DNA of 48,829 nt from a virus. This document shows, piece after piece, positions 1 to 8,564 of the stretch (its first letter is position 1; each line of letters starts with the position of its first letter). Both the position numbers and the translations under genes were made by a program. The stretch covers positions 1 through 48,829 of the IMG/VR virus record IMGVR_UViG_3300032282_004821. The stretch is one strand, 5' to 3'. The notes below the pieces were generated by a model. That model was not told the DNA's origin, searched no databases, and saw only the letters and a program-made list of their open reading frames with translations.

Positions 1-18
1 CCATTTTAATCTATTTTT

Positions 19-3000
19 TTATATTATATCTATTTCAATATTATCGTTATTTTCTGCCGTAGCAATTGAACTATCCTCAAATAATAAGAAGTATAGTTGG
101 GTTGATGTTGGGGTTGGAGTCGGTGTCTCTGTTGGGGTTGGAGTTTCAGTAGAAGTTTCTGTAATAGTAGGTGTTGGAGTATTTGTTGGAGTTTCAGTAT
201 TTGTTGGTGTAGGAGTTTGAGTATAAGTTGGTGTAGGTGTTGGTGAAGATGGGTAGCAAGCCATGACACAATCCACATATCCTGGTTCACCTGTTAAATC
301 ATAAGCCCCTACCACTTCAGGTATTAATGATAAAATTTCAAAAGAGTATCCTCTGTTTTCAGGATTATTATAAAAATATCCAATAGTTAAAGATGTTGGT
401 GACTTAACAGTATATGTACCTATAAAAGTACAAGGATTTCCACAACTATAACCATTAACATCATAATAATACATCGTAGGTGTTAATGTTGGGGTTTGAG
501 TATAAGTAGGTGTGGGGGTTGGTGTTGGAGGTGTTGGTTCTATCATTTCATAATACAAATCGTTGTTTGGTATTAATGTATATGTAAAATCGTTTAATGG
601 TGCTGGTGTTGGTGTAGGTGTTGGATTTGGTGTTGGTGTTGGTGTAGGTGTTGGAGGTATTTGTTCTATTATTTCATAATACAAATCGTTATTTGGTATC
701 AATGTATATGTAAAATCATTTGATGGTCTAGGTGTCGGACTTGGAGTTGGAGTAGGTGTTGGTGTTTCTGTGTTGGTTTGAGTTGGTGTTGGAGTAGGTG
801 TTGGTGTTTCTGTGTTGGTTTGAGTTGGTGTTGGAGTAGGTGAACAAATATTTTGTTCTGCTAAAATAAAATCTACATTTTGTGTTAATATATCTTCACC
901 ATCTTCAGTTATTAGATATAGGTCACAACTATTTATTACCGCAGGAATCAAATCACATTTTAAACAGAATGGGTCTAATAAAGAATATTTTTGTTTTAAT
1001 AATTTAAAATTATGTTTTATTTGAGAAGCGTTTAACGGCTCTGTATACATTCTAAATGCACTAATATCACCAATAAAACTACCTCCGAAATATTCTTCTA
1101 AATGAATTTCAGTTGCAAGTCCCTCGTAACTAGTTTTATTTAAAACTTCTGTAGGTAAACATTCTGGGTCTTGTTGATACGTCATTCCTGAAATAGAATC
1201 CGCACATCCCGTTACTGTCAAATTATCATGTAATCCTTGCGTACCACCACCCAATGAAATATTATACGCAACACCTATCTGTGTTTCTTTTGATGTATTT
1301 AAAGGTCTCGGAATTATTTCTTCAAAATTTTCAATAACCATGAAAATTTTTCCATTAACAAAGAATTTTAACTTACCAAGTCTAAAATTTTTTTCTTCAA
1401 TCCATGTTTCATTCATATCAACAATCTCAACTTTAGGAGGGTTGTATGGATTCTCATGTGTTGTTGGAGGTTCAATTAGGCTAACACTATTATTTTGAAG
1501 GGTTGCTTCGTAAACATCAAAAATAATTTGTCCAGTTCCCCCTTTAAATTCTAAATCACATTTATCGAGATATGTATTTCTTTCAAAAACGGCATCAATT
1601 TGTACCCAACGTTCGTAATCAGAATAATCTGTTAATAAACAATCGTCAAAAATTCCTCTTGTTGAGCACCATTCAGTTACTGAAGTTCCTGTAGTATAAG
1701 TTAATCCTGTTGAGCAATATCCTGTCGTTTCGCACCCTCCAGTTATTGTAAAAGTTTTTGCACATAATCTTGGGTTTCCTGTATCACCACTTAATCTTAA
1801 AGATAATGCATTTGAAACTTCATCATACAATGGATTAATTTCTGCAATAGATGAGCTTACAGGACAATCACATCCACAAGAACAATTACAATTTGTTACT
1901 GTAATTCCTGATTGTTGATATACGTGATGGCAAGGAGATAACCCTGAAAGTGTTTTATCTAAACACTCACACGTTTTTAAACAATTTAAACCATGAGTTA
2001 CTCTTATATTTGAATAAATTGTAAACTCACTTAAATTTTCAGTAATGTCTCCTTCAACAAATTGATACGGACAAGGTGATGCAAATGGCATGTCATAATA
2101 AGTCTCTGTATTATTTGAAAATGTCCCTTCAGAATATCCGTCCCATATTGTTGTTGATGAACTTGTTAATGTAGCATTAATTGACTCTACACTATTATCT
2201 GACCCATCTCTACCAGTTATTATTGAATACGAACCATTTGGTGCGACTAATAACATCCCAACATCTCCAGGATAAGTATGACTATATCCTGACAATGTTA
2301 AATTTACCATTTCAATTTTAGAATCATAATTTAAAACTTCAAAAGTAATTGGATACACTGATGCCGGAGAATCATCATTTATTATAATATTTTTTTCTCT
2401 TGAATCATGATTTACACATATATTTGAGGAACATAAAGATAATGTTACCGAACTTAATGAACCGATATCGTCCCCTTCAAAATCTTGTATATATAATTTC
2501 CAAATACCGTTTGCGTCAGAATCAATAAATGGTTCTCCATTAGCATAATGATAAAATTTATTCTCAGCTCTTGCTCCGTAATAAAAGAAGGTTCCTTTAT
2601 TTTCAGGGTATCTAGCATTTAGTCCAACGTTTGTATCCCCTGTCCATCTATATCTTAAAAGAAATTCTGTTGTCCATCCTAAACTATATCTTTCAGGTAA
2701 AACCTGATAATCATATCCAAATAATTGATAAAACCCTTGGTAAAATCCTCCTTTTAAAGTTGCAAATCTACCAACTTCTCCAACACCATCCGTAGAATAA
2801 TATAAGTCATAGTTGTATGAATCATCTTGAAAAATTCTATTAGAGGGAGTTGTAAAACCCTCAATAGGGTGCATTTTAAATCTTCTATCATACTTATATC
2901 TACTAAATTTATCTTCATCGTTTGTGTATAAACCAGTGCTTACCTCAATTGTTTGTCCTGAAAAACTTCTAACAAGACCATTGTCAATACCTGTTAACCC

Positions 3001-3309
3001 TACATTACAAATTTCGGTTATTTTAGCACAATTTAAAAGGTCTAATTCTTCAGGGTTCCAATAGTTTTCAGAAACAATAACATTTCTATCAAAATCCATA
3101 CAGTTAACACATCCAACCGTATTGTTGCTATTAATATCAAATTTTAATGGCATTCTATTTCCATCATCAATAGCAATAATAAAAGGAGAAAAAACAACTT
3201 CTTGGTCGTAATCTTTTTCATCTGACGCTAATGAAATATCATATATCTCTCTAAGTGGTTGGAGATACCATTTACGAAAATTATATTGATTTATATTTTG
3301 GTATGACAT
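19..3309 (-). CDS. Large fibre/adhesin-like protein with P-domains, LamG-like fold and Pro-Thr stalks
   Basis: 1096-residue protein, probably a virion appendage (tail fibre or head decoration) that contacts the host. Around residues 263-400 there are two proprotein-convertase P-domain-like stretches: the ANGIWKLYIQDFEGDDIGSL block and the HTYPGDVGMLLVAPNG block. Residues about 640-770 resemble a concanavalin/LamG fold, ending in GDISAFRMYTEPLNASQIK. Low-complexity Pro-Thr stalks (PTPTPTPT, TQTNTETP) lie near residues 820-865, 880-900, 923-943 and 1020-1070. Between them the motif NDFTYTLIPNNDLYYE occurs twice. It is Cys-rich near residues 430-560. No signal peptide is seen. It is divergent from the next gene, with a TATTTATC element 8 nt upstream of its ATG. 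An ATG for a further minus-strand gene lies at the extreme left edge (about 4-2). Structural role is inferred from domain content; the exact position on the virion is unknown. Confidence 0.6.
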   Translation of the reverse strand: MSYQNINQYNFRKWYLQPLREIYDISLASDEKDYDQEVVFSPFIIAIDDGNRMPLKFDINSNNTVGCVNCMDFDRNVIVSENYWNPEELDLLNCAKITEICNVGLTGIDNGLVRSFSGQTIEVSTGLYTNDEDKFSRYKYDRRFKMHPIEGFTTPSNRIFQDDSYNYDLYYSTDGVGEVGRFATLKGGFYQGFYQLFGYDYQVLPERYSLGWTTEFLLRYRWTGDTNVGLNARYPENKGTFFYYGARAENKFYHYANGEPFIDSDANGIWKLYIQDFEGDDIGSLSSVTLSLCSSNICVNHDSREKNIIINDDSPASVYPITFEVLNYDSKIEMVNLTLSGYSHTYPGDVGMLLVAPNGSYSIITGRDGSDNSVESINATLTSSSTTIWDGYSEGTFSNNTETYYDMPFASPCPYQFVEGDITENLSEFTIYSNIRVTHGLNCLKTCECLDKTLSGLSPCHHVYQQSGITVTNCNCSCGCDCPVSSSIAEINPLYDEVSNALSLRLSGDTGNPRLCAKTFTITGGCETTGYCSTGLTYTTGTSVTEWCSTRGIFDDCLLTDYSDYERWVQIDAVFERNTYLDKCDLEFKGGTGQIIFDVYEATLQNNSVSLIEPPTTHENPYNPPKVEIVDMNETWIEEKNFRLGKLKFFVNGKIFMVIENFEEIIPRPLNTSKETQIGVAYNISLGGGTQGLHDNLTVTGCADSISGMTYQQDPECLPTEVLNKTSYEGLATEIHLEEYFGGSFIGDISAFRMYTEPLNASQIKHNFKLLKQKYSLLDPFCLKCDLIPAVINSCDLYLITEDGEDILTQNVDFILAEQNICSPTPTPTQTNTETPTPTPTPTQTNTETPTPTPTPSPTPRPSNDFTYTLIPNNDLYYEIIEQIPPTPTPTPTPNPTPTPTPAPLNDFTYTLIPNNDLYYEMIEPTPPTPTPTPTYTQTPTLTPTMYYYDVNGYSCGNPCTFIGTYTVKSPTSLTIGYFYNNPENRGYSFEILSLIPEVVGAYDLTGEPGYVDCVMACYPSSPTPTPTYTQTPTPTNTETPTNTPTPTITETSTETPTPTETPTPTPTSTQLYFLLFEDSSIATAENNDNIEIDII
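538..724. repeat. Imperfect 126-bp-period duplication in fibre gene
   Basis: Two near-identical segments, about 538-598 and 664-724, differ by only a few bases and encode NDFTYTLIPNNDLYYE-(I/M)-IE flanked by Pro-Thr linkers. The period of 126 bp equals 42 codons, so the reading frame is kept. This looks like an in-frame duplication of a small module within the stalk. Confidence 0.8.
754..837. repeat. Perfect 42-bp tandem repeat (two copies) in Pro-Thr stalk
   Basis: Two adjacent identical 42-bp units, 754-795 and 796-837, encode 14 residues of the TPTPTQTNTE type. Frame is preserved. This suggests stalk length can change by slippage or unequal recombination. Confidence 0.85.
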
Positions 3310-3317
3310 AAACTTAT

Positions 3318-3325
3318 GATAAATA
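3318..3325 (-). promoter_or_regulatory. Candidate phage late promoter (TATTTATC) for fibre gene
   Basis: Read on the minus strand this is TATTTATC, 8 nt upstream of the ATG at 3309. It is the same motif, in the same orientation to the gene, as the TATTTATW elements before other structural genes. The last base differs from the others. Confidence 0.4.
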
Positions 3326-3338
3326 CCTTATTAACGAG

Positions 3339-3346
3339 TATTTATA
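3339..3346 (+). promoter_or_regulatory. Candidate phage late promoter (TATTTATA)
   Basis: TATTTATA ends 14 nt before the ATG at 3361. It lies inside the longer reading frame that could start at 3316, so it helps decide the start. Together with 3318-3325 it makes a compact divergent promoter pair. Confidence 0.5.
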
Positions 3347-3360
3347 GTAAAAAAGAACTA

Positions 3361-4176
3361 ATGATTACAATAGATAAAGAATTTTTTTCGTCTCCCTACT
3401 ATTTTTACCTCAGAGATAAGGGAAAAGATTATTCATTATATTTTTCTTCAGAAAAAACATTAACTGAAGCAAGAAAAAAAGATGAAATAATTAGAATACC
3501 AAAAGGAAAAATAAGAGACGTTAAAAATTATCTTGAAAAAATACTCAAAGATAAAAAGAAAAAATCCACAAAAGATATTAAAGGTGAGATAGAAGAGTTG
3601 GTAAATGTTGATGGCGCTATGTCAAATTCAAAAATACCAATTTTAGACCCTAAACTTCACCCTAAAAAAACTATGGACCAAACAATTTCTGCTGCAAGAA
3701 TTACAAATGACCCTATTGCTCGTGGATATAGAACTTATTATGGAGAATCTGTAGAAGAAGACGTAAATGAAGTAGATATGTCAGGAGCCTTTGGATATGA
3801 AGAAACAAAAGATTTGGATGGAAAAGAAACATATGAATATTTTAAGAATGAATTAGATATGGATGATTCTGAGGCTGAAGAAAGGACAAAACAACAAGGA
3901 AAAGACCCATCAGGAAAAAAAGATAAAAAATCTCCATTCTATGATGACCCAAATTTTATTTCAAGAGAAACCTTATCAGAAATTCAAAAGCAAAAAATGA
4001 TAAAAGTTGTTGAGGATATTTTAATGGGTAAGAAAAATTCAAATAGTTCTGACGTTAGAAAAAAAGATGTAGAAATTTCTAAAGTTTTTAAAAAAAATAT
4101 TGCAACTTTAAAAAAACAAGCAGAAAAAGAAGGAATTAATATTTCTGAATTAATTAAAATGTTAAAAAGTGAATAA
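3361..4176 (+). CDS. Hypothetical charged phage protein
   Basis: 271 residues from the ATG at 3361; the frame is open from 3316. I prefer 3361 because a TATTTATA element sits 14 nt upstream and because MITIDKEFFSSPYYFYLRDKGKDY reads like a folded N-terminus. It is highly charged. The middle part (LDPKLHPKKTMDQTISAARI, RGYRTYYGE, DMSGAFGYEETKDLDG) looks like a conserved, non-repetitive segment, and the C-terminus is a Lys-rich helix. No catalytic motif is recognised. It overlaps the next gene by 8 nt and heads a run of small genes, so it is probably a late gene. Function unknown. Confidence 0.6.
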   Translation: MITIDKEFFSSPYYFYLRDKGKDYSLYFSSEKTLTEARKKDEIIRIPKGKIRDVKNYLEKILKDKKKKSTKDIKGEIEELVNVDGAMSNSKIPILDPKLHPKKTMDQTISAARITNDPIARGYRTYYGESVEEDVNEVDMSGAFGYEETKDLDGKETYEYFKNELDMDDSEAEERTKQQGKDPSGKKDKKSPFYDDPNFISRETLSEIQKQKMIKVVEDILMGKKNSNSSDVRKKDVEISKVFKKNIATLKKQAEKEGINISELIKMLKSE

Positions 4177-4636
4177 ACATTTATACGATAAAAAAATTGA
4201 GTTTCCAAAAGAAAAAAGAGAACATTTAAAAAAATGTTTTTCAAAGGTAAAAAATGCCGATTCAAACATTGAAGGTTTTAATAGAAATAAAGAATTACAA
4301 AATAAAGAATTTATCACATACCAACAATTAAAAAGAATAAAAAACTTTTTTGATAATTTTAAAGGAAACCAAAACGAGCCGTCATTTATACTTAACGGAG
4401 GTTTTGAAATAAAAAATTGGGTAAATAATGAATTAAGAAAAATGAGAGATTTTATTGGTAATACAAAGAAAAATAAAATGGATACTGGTATGCAAAATCA
4501 ATTTATTGACCCTCATGAAAAAAAGGATTTTACTAATGTAAGACCTTCTCAAACTCATAAAAATACTGTTCAAAAATATGATACGGCAGTAACAGAATCT
4601 TTAAAAAGAATAAACGAACTAATAATAAAATTATAA
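4169..4636 (+). CDS. Hypothetical protein, helical and Lys-rich
   Basis: 155 residues, starting at GTG 4169, which overlaps the stop of the previous gene by 8 nt and implies translational coupling. The sequence is basic and mostly helical (TYQQLKRIKNFFDNF, NGGFEIKNWVNNELRKMRDFI), followed by a DTGMQNQFIDPHEKKDF stretch and a C-terminal helix. No known domain is recognised. A virion or head-associated role is possible from position only. Confidence 0.6.
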   Translation: MNKHLYDKKIEFPKEKREHLKKCFSKVKNADSNIEGFNRNKELQNKEFITYQQLKRIKNFFDNFKGNQNEPSFILNGGFEIKNWVNNELRKMRDFIGNTKKNKMDTGMQNQFIDPHEKKDFTNVRPSQTHKNTVQKYDTAVTESLKRINELIIKL

Positions 4637-4640
4637 CAAT

Positions 4641-4940
4641 ATGGCAAATGAATTATCAATTGATTTAAGTCAAAATGTTGCAAATCAATTAACTGCGGTT
4701 GCAGACCAAGAAAGAGCTAGATTAATACCTAAAAATGATTTTTTTGAAAAAGGAAATCAATATTCAGCAACAAACCCAGATGCAGTTGCTGATGGAGATT
4801 CTATGGGAAGAGGAACTGGTGTTTTTCTTGATGTTTACAACACAGCAGCAGGAACTATAGACGATGTTGTAGAAAGAAAAAATGAAGTAAAAATTAATAA
4901 ATTTAATTCATCAAAACCTTATCCGAATTTTCAAATATGA
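4641..4940 (+). CDS. Small hypothetical protein
   Basis: 99 residues starting at an ATG 4 nt after the previous stop. The N-terminus (NELSIDLSQNVANQLTAVADQ) is a likely helix. The middle is Gly/Asp-rich (DAVADGDSMGRGTGVFLDVY). The 3' end overlaps the next start by 4 nt (ATGA type). No family recognised. It is compact and cotranscribed with its neighbours. Confidence 0.6.
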   Translation: MANELSIDLSQNVANQLTAVADQERARLIPKNDFFEKGNQYSATNPDAVADGDSMGRGTGVFLDVYNTAAGTIDDVVERKNEVKINKFNSSKPYPNFQI

Positions 4941-5347
4941 AACTTCAAGAATCACTTAAAAGGTTAATTAATGAAATAGCATCTTTGGATAGTATTGTTA
5001 ATGCAATAAAAAACAAACAAAGAGTGATAATTTATTATGATGGTGATGAGCCAGGAGGAAGAGGTATTAGAGAAATTGAACCCGTTTGTTTAGGAATAAG
5101 TAAAGCCGGTAATAAAGTTTTAAGAGCATGGGATAACGAAGGTTCGTCCCATACCGCCTATAAAGGAGAACAACCATTACCAGGTTGGAGATTATTTAGA
5201 TTAGATAAAATATTATCTAATAAACCAACAGGTGAGGTTTACTATGAAATAAGACCGGGTTATAATTTAAATGGCGATAAAAGCATGGTAAACGTAATAA
5301 TAAACGCAAAATTCGGTAATGAACCTGCACAACAAAATTTAGCATAA
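4937..5347 (+). CDS. WYL-domain-like protein with putative capsid-targeting N-terminus
   Basis: 136 residues. Residues about 18-100 resemble a stand-alone WYL domain (Sm-like beta barrel that binds ligand or nucleic acid): an AIKNKQRVIIYYDG strand, REIEPVCLGI, a WD pair in VLRAWDNEG, then WRLFRLDKI. No helix-turn-helix is present, unlike WYL transcription factors. Residues 1-13 (MKLQESLKRLINE) form a short amphipathic helix ending in I-N-E. This matches the (L/I)-x-E form cut by T4-type prohead proteases and the LINE|A site predicted in the capsid protein here. I infer it may be packaged in the head and delivered with the DNA. The start overlaps the upstream stop. The WYL assignment is by eye and moderate. 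Confidence 0.55.
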   Translation: MKLQESLKRLINEIASLDSIVNAIKNKQRVIIYYDGDEPGGRGIREIEPVCLGISKAGNKVLRAWDNEGSSHTAYKGEQPLPGWRLFRLDKILSNKPTGEVYYEIRPGYNLNGDKSMVNVIINAKFGNEPAQQNLA

Positions 5348-5348
5348 T

Positions 5349-5969
5349 ATGTCTGACTTAATGCAAAAACTAATGAAATCAAAGGCTATCATGGATAGAG
5401 CCGATACTATAAAAAATAGTAATGCAATGAATGGAGGATTACCACCAACATCACTTCAACAATTTGATGTTCCAAATGCAAAATATAATATTCCTCAAGA
5501 ATTCTTGCAAGAACAACCATCTCAACAAACTCAACCATACTTATCTCAAATACCAAGAGAAAACACAAAACCTGTTGGTGTTCCAAGCGTAGATGCAATA
5601 AAAAATTCCAGATTGCCAGATGAGATTAAAAGATTAATGATTGAAAATCCAATTGCTCAACCACAAATGCAACAAACAACTATATCAGATGAACTTGTTG
5701 AAAAAGCATCAAGACTAATGAAAAGTGGGAATAATAATTATATTCCCGAATCAGCAAAGACAAAAACTTCACAAGAACAACAACCTTTAAATAATACAAC
5801 AATTGATTACAAATTAATTAAAAAAATGATTAATGAATCCATTAATGAGGCATTAAATGAAAATGGTTTATTGATTGAAAGTACAGAAAAATCTAATGAG
5901 ATTTTTAGTTTTAAAGTTGGTAAACATATATTTGAAGGTAAAGTAACAAAAATTAAAAAAATATCGTAG
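5349..5969 (+). CDS. Hypothetical protein, Gln/Pro-rich with (I)NE motifs
   Basis: 206 residues, ATG directly after the previous stop. The N-terminal two thirds is low complexity and rich in Gln, Pro and Asn (QFDVPNAKYNIPQEFLQEQ, SQQTQPYLSQIP). Near residues 155-175 comes an amphipathic helix with I-N-E twice (KLIKKMINESINEALNE), resembling the prohead-protease-type sites seen elsewhere. The C-terminal 35 residues (IFSFKVGKHIFEGKVTKIKK) look like a small beta domain. Function unknown; a head-associated protein is possible. Confidence 0.55.
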   Translation: MSDLMQKLMKSKAIMDRADTIKNSNAMNGGLPPTSLQQFDVPNAKYNIPQEFLQEQPSQQTQPYLSQIPRENTKPVGVPSVDAIKNSRLPDEIKRLMIENPIAQPQMQQTTISDELVEKASRLMKSGNNNYIPESAKTKTSQEQQPLNNTTIDYKLIKKMINESINEALNENGLLIESTEKSNEIFSFKVGKHIFEGKVTKIKKIS

Positions 5970-6024
5970 CCTATTTCTTTATTTGATTTAAATTATTATA
6001 TTTTATGAAATATATTAATTTATT

Positions 6025-7236
6025 ATGTCGAAAATTAAAGTTTTAGTAGTCCCCTCAGATAGAACAGGAGTTGGTAAATTTAGGTCAGTTGACCCTCACA
6101 TTTTTTTACAAAATTTATACCCCGATGAATTTCATGTAGACATCATTTACGATGTTCCTTTAGATGACCTTTCTTTTTGGAAAGAATACCAAATCATCGC
6201 ATTTCATAGAAGTCTTCATCCTGATTTTGAAAAGTCTTATAATTTAATTCAAGAGTTAAACAAATTAGGAATTGCAACTGTTGCCGATATTGATGATTAT
6301 TGGATGCCAGGAAAAGAACATCCTATTCATGATATAATTGCCGCCAATAAGATTAATGAGAAAATTGTTGCAAATCTTAAAGTCGCTAAATATGTTACCA
6401 CAACTACAACTTTATTTGCTGATGAAATTAAAAAAATAAATAAAAATGTTTTTATTTTTCCAAACGCAATAAATCCAAAAGAATCACAATTTTGTGAACC
6501 TACTTTAGAATCTGACAGATTAAGAGTTGGGTGGTTAGGTGGCTCTTCACATTTGTATGATTTAGAATTATTAAATCAATCATTTAGTAAATTGTCTCAT
6601 TTAAAAGATAAATTACAATATGTGTTATGTGGATTTGATACAAGAGGGAGTGTTACAGAGATAAATAAAGAAACTGGTGAACATAAAAAAAGAAATATTA
6701 ATCCCGATGAAACGGTGTGGGCGACATATGAAAAAATATTTACACAAAATTATTCAATAATATCTCCTGAATATAAAAAATATCTTTTAAATTATAAGGA
6801 GGAGGTTTTTGAAAATGAGTTAAAAGAATCATATGTTAGAGTTTGGACAAGACCTGTAAACTCATATGCTAAAAACTATTCTAAATTTGACGTATCTTTG
6901 TCCCCAATTAAAAACCATATGTTCAATAGAATGAAATCACAATTAAAGGTTATTGAAGCTGGATTTTATAAGAAAGCACTAATTGCCTCTAATTTGGGTC
7001 CTTATACAATAGATTTGAAACATTGCCTACAAAATGGTAATTTTGTTGATGGGAACGCATTGTTGGTTGATGAAAATAGAAATCACTCTGATTGGGCTAA
7101 GTTTATTGAGAAGTTAATTAAAAATCCAAACTTAGTTAAGGATATGGGTGAGAGATTATATGAAACAGTAAAAGACAAATATGACCTTAATGTTGTAACA
7201 AAAAATAGAGCGGAATTTTATAAATCAATTATATGA
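6025..7236 (+). CDS. Glycosyltransferase, GT4/group 1-like
   Basis: 403 residues, GT-B fold. The C-terminal half has the usual donor-binding block near residues 290-330 (FDVSLSPIKNHMFNRMKSQLKVIEAGFYKKALIAS) and the strand RVGWLGGSSHLYDLELL that opens the second Rossmann domain. The N-terminal half has an acceptor-type domain with VPSDRTGVGKFRSVDPHIFL and DIDDYW. It likely transfers a sugar in the cytoplasm, substrate unknown. It opens the glycan island after a 55-bp AT-rich gap, and its stop overlaps the next start by 4 nt. No clear promoter was found in the gap. Family is fairly certain, specificity is not. Confidence 0.8.
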   Translation: MSKIKVLVVPSDRTGVGKFRSVDPHIFLQNLYPDEFHVDIIYDVPLDDLSFWKEYQIIAFHRSLHPDFEKSYNLIQELNKLGIATVADIDDYWMPGKEHPIHDIIAANKINEKIVANLKVAKYVTTTTTLFADEIKKINKNVFIFPNAINPKESQFCEPTLESDRLRVGWLGGSSHLYDLELLNQSFSKLSHLKDKLQYVLCGFDTRGSVTEINKETGEHKKRNINPDETVWATYEKIFTQNYSIISPEYKKYLLNYKEEVFENELKESYVRVWTRPVNSYAKNYSKFDVSLSPIKNHMFNRMKSQLKVIEAGFYKKALIASNLGPYTIDLKHCLQNGNFVDGNALLVDENRNHSDWAKFIEKLIKNPNLVKDMGERLYETVKDKYDLNVVTKNRAEFYKSII

Positions 7237-7934
7237 TAAACATACCAATTACAAAATTATTATTTTTAGACATTGAAACTGTTGGAATTGAACCTGATTG
7301 GGATTCGTTAGTTAAAAACAGAAAAGAGTTATCATTTCAATTTGAAAATTATTTTGATTGGTTCCAAAAAAGATTCCCTGAGGACGCAAATAAACCTGTG
7401 GGTGATATGTTTGTTAATAGGTCAGCATTAGTTCCTGAATTTGCAAGAATTGCGTGTGTTAGTGTTTCTTTTGTTACAGATAAAGATGAAATAAAAACAC
7501 AATCTTTTAGTGATTTTGACGAAAAAAAATTACTTACAGATGTACAAAAATTATTGTATAGGATAGGTGAACTTGGTTTCTTTTTATGTGGACATAATGT
7601 TAAAGGATTTGACATCCCAATGTTGGCAAAAAGAATGATAATGAATGGATTAATGCCTCCAAAAATTTTACCAGGTCATGATACTAAGCCGTGGGAAATT
7701 AAAGCTCTTGATACTAAAGACCTTTGGCAATACGGTGGATATGGTTCAATTGCTTCTCTTGAACTTATGTGTGTTTGTTTGGGTGTCGAGTCATCAAAGA
7801 ATATGGAAGTTACAGGTAATAAAGTTCATGAGGCTTTTTGGGTAAAAAAAGATATTGATGGAATTGTTAAATATTGTGAAAAAGATGTGTCCGTTTTAAT
7901 TGATGTAATAAAAAAACTTATAAAACTTAAATAA
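7233..7934 (+). CDS. 3'-5' exonuclease, PolB-exonuclease-like (DEDDy)
   Basis: 233 residues with RNase H-like exonuclease motifs. Exo I is FLDIET near residues 11-16, Exo II is GHNVKGFD near 120-127, and Exo III is YCEKDV near 212-217 (the Tyr-x3-Asp of the DEDDy type). It lacks any polymerase domain, so it is a stand-alone exonuclease like the predicted PolB-related 3'-5' exonucleases. It probably acts on DNA or RNA ends in phage replication or repair. It lies between a glycosyltransferase and dUTPase, overlapping both neighbours by 1-4 nt. Confidence 0.8.
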   Translation: MINIPITKLLFLDIETVGIEPDWDSLVKNRKELSFQFENYFDWFQKRFPEDANKPVGDMFVNRSALVPEFARIACVSVSFVTDKDEIKTQSFSDFDEKKLLTDVQKLLYRIGELGFFLCGHNVKGFDIPMLAKRMIMNGLMPPKILPGHDTKPWEIKALDTKDLWQYGGYGSIASLELMCVCLGVESSKNMEVTGNKVHEAFWVKKDIDGIVKYCEKDVSVLIDVIKKLIKLK

Positions 7935-8548
7935 TGGAAAAAAATTTAGATTCTAAATTATTGGAAGAAATTCAAAAACAATTTGAAAAAATTAAATCTG
8001 AAGCTGGAGTTGAACCTGATGATGAGACTCAAACTAATCTTGATGAATTATTCAATCTTTCATTTGATGAAATGACTGAGGAAATGACTAATTATTTAAA
8101 AACTAAAAAAATAAAAGTCAAACGATTGCATCCAGATGCTGTTTTACCTAAGTACAATTATGGTAGTGACTCCGGATTTGATTTATATTCTGTTGAAGAA
8201 ATGACAATACCTCCGTTTGGAAGGGCATTAGTTCCTACAGGAATATCCGTACAGTTTGATGAAAATCTTGAAGTTCAAGTCAGACCAAAGAGTGGTTTAG
8301 CGTTAAATATGGGATTAACCGTATTAAACACTCCAGGCACTGTTGACCAAGGATACACAGGAGAAATTAAAGTAATTGTATTCAATACAAACAACAATTC
8401 AGTAATGATTGAAAAAGGTATGAAAATTGCCCAAGGTGTTTTATGTCCGGTAATGAATGGAAAATATGTTGAAATTGAAGATGTTGACAATATAGAAGAT
8501 TCAGATAGAGGAGATAATGGTTTTGGTAGTACAGGTATAGGACTTTAA
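7934..8548 (+). CDS. dut: Deoxyuridine 5'-triphosphate nucleotidohydrolase (dUTPase)
   Basis: 204 residues; hydrolyses dUTP to dUMP and pyrophosphate, keeping uracil out of phage DNA and feeding dTMP synthesis. All five trimeric dUTPase motifs are visible: GSDSGFDL near residue 77, RPKSGLA near 117, NTPGTVDQGYTGEI near 132, KGMKIAQ near 160 and RGDNGFGSTG near 191. An extra acidic helical N-terminus of about 55 residues precedes the core, longer than in typical dUTPases of about 150 residues. The start overlaps the exonuclease stop. Confidence 0.95.
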   Translation: MEKNLDSKLLEEIQKQFEKIKSEAGVEPDDETQTNLDELFNLSFDEMTEEMTNYLKTKKIKVKRLHPDAVLPKYNYGSDSGFDLYSVEEMTIPPFGRALVPTGISVQFDENLEVQVRPKSGLALNMGLTVLNTPGTVDQGYTGEIKVIVFNTNNNSVMIEKGMKIAQGVLCPVMNGKYVEIEDVDNIEDSDRGDNGFGSTGIGL

Positions 8549-8564
8549 ATAAATCTAAAGAAAA

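Noticed and set aside
100-850. CRISPR-like repeats
   Set aside because: The repeats encode in-frame Pro-Thr linkers, have no unique spacers and no cas genes nearby.
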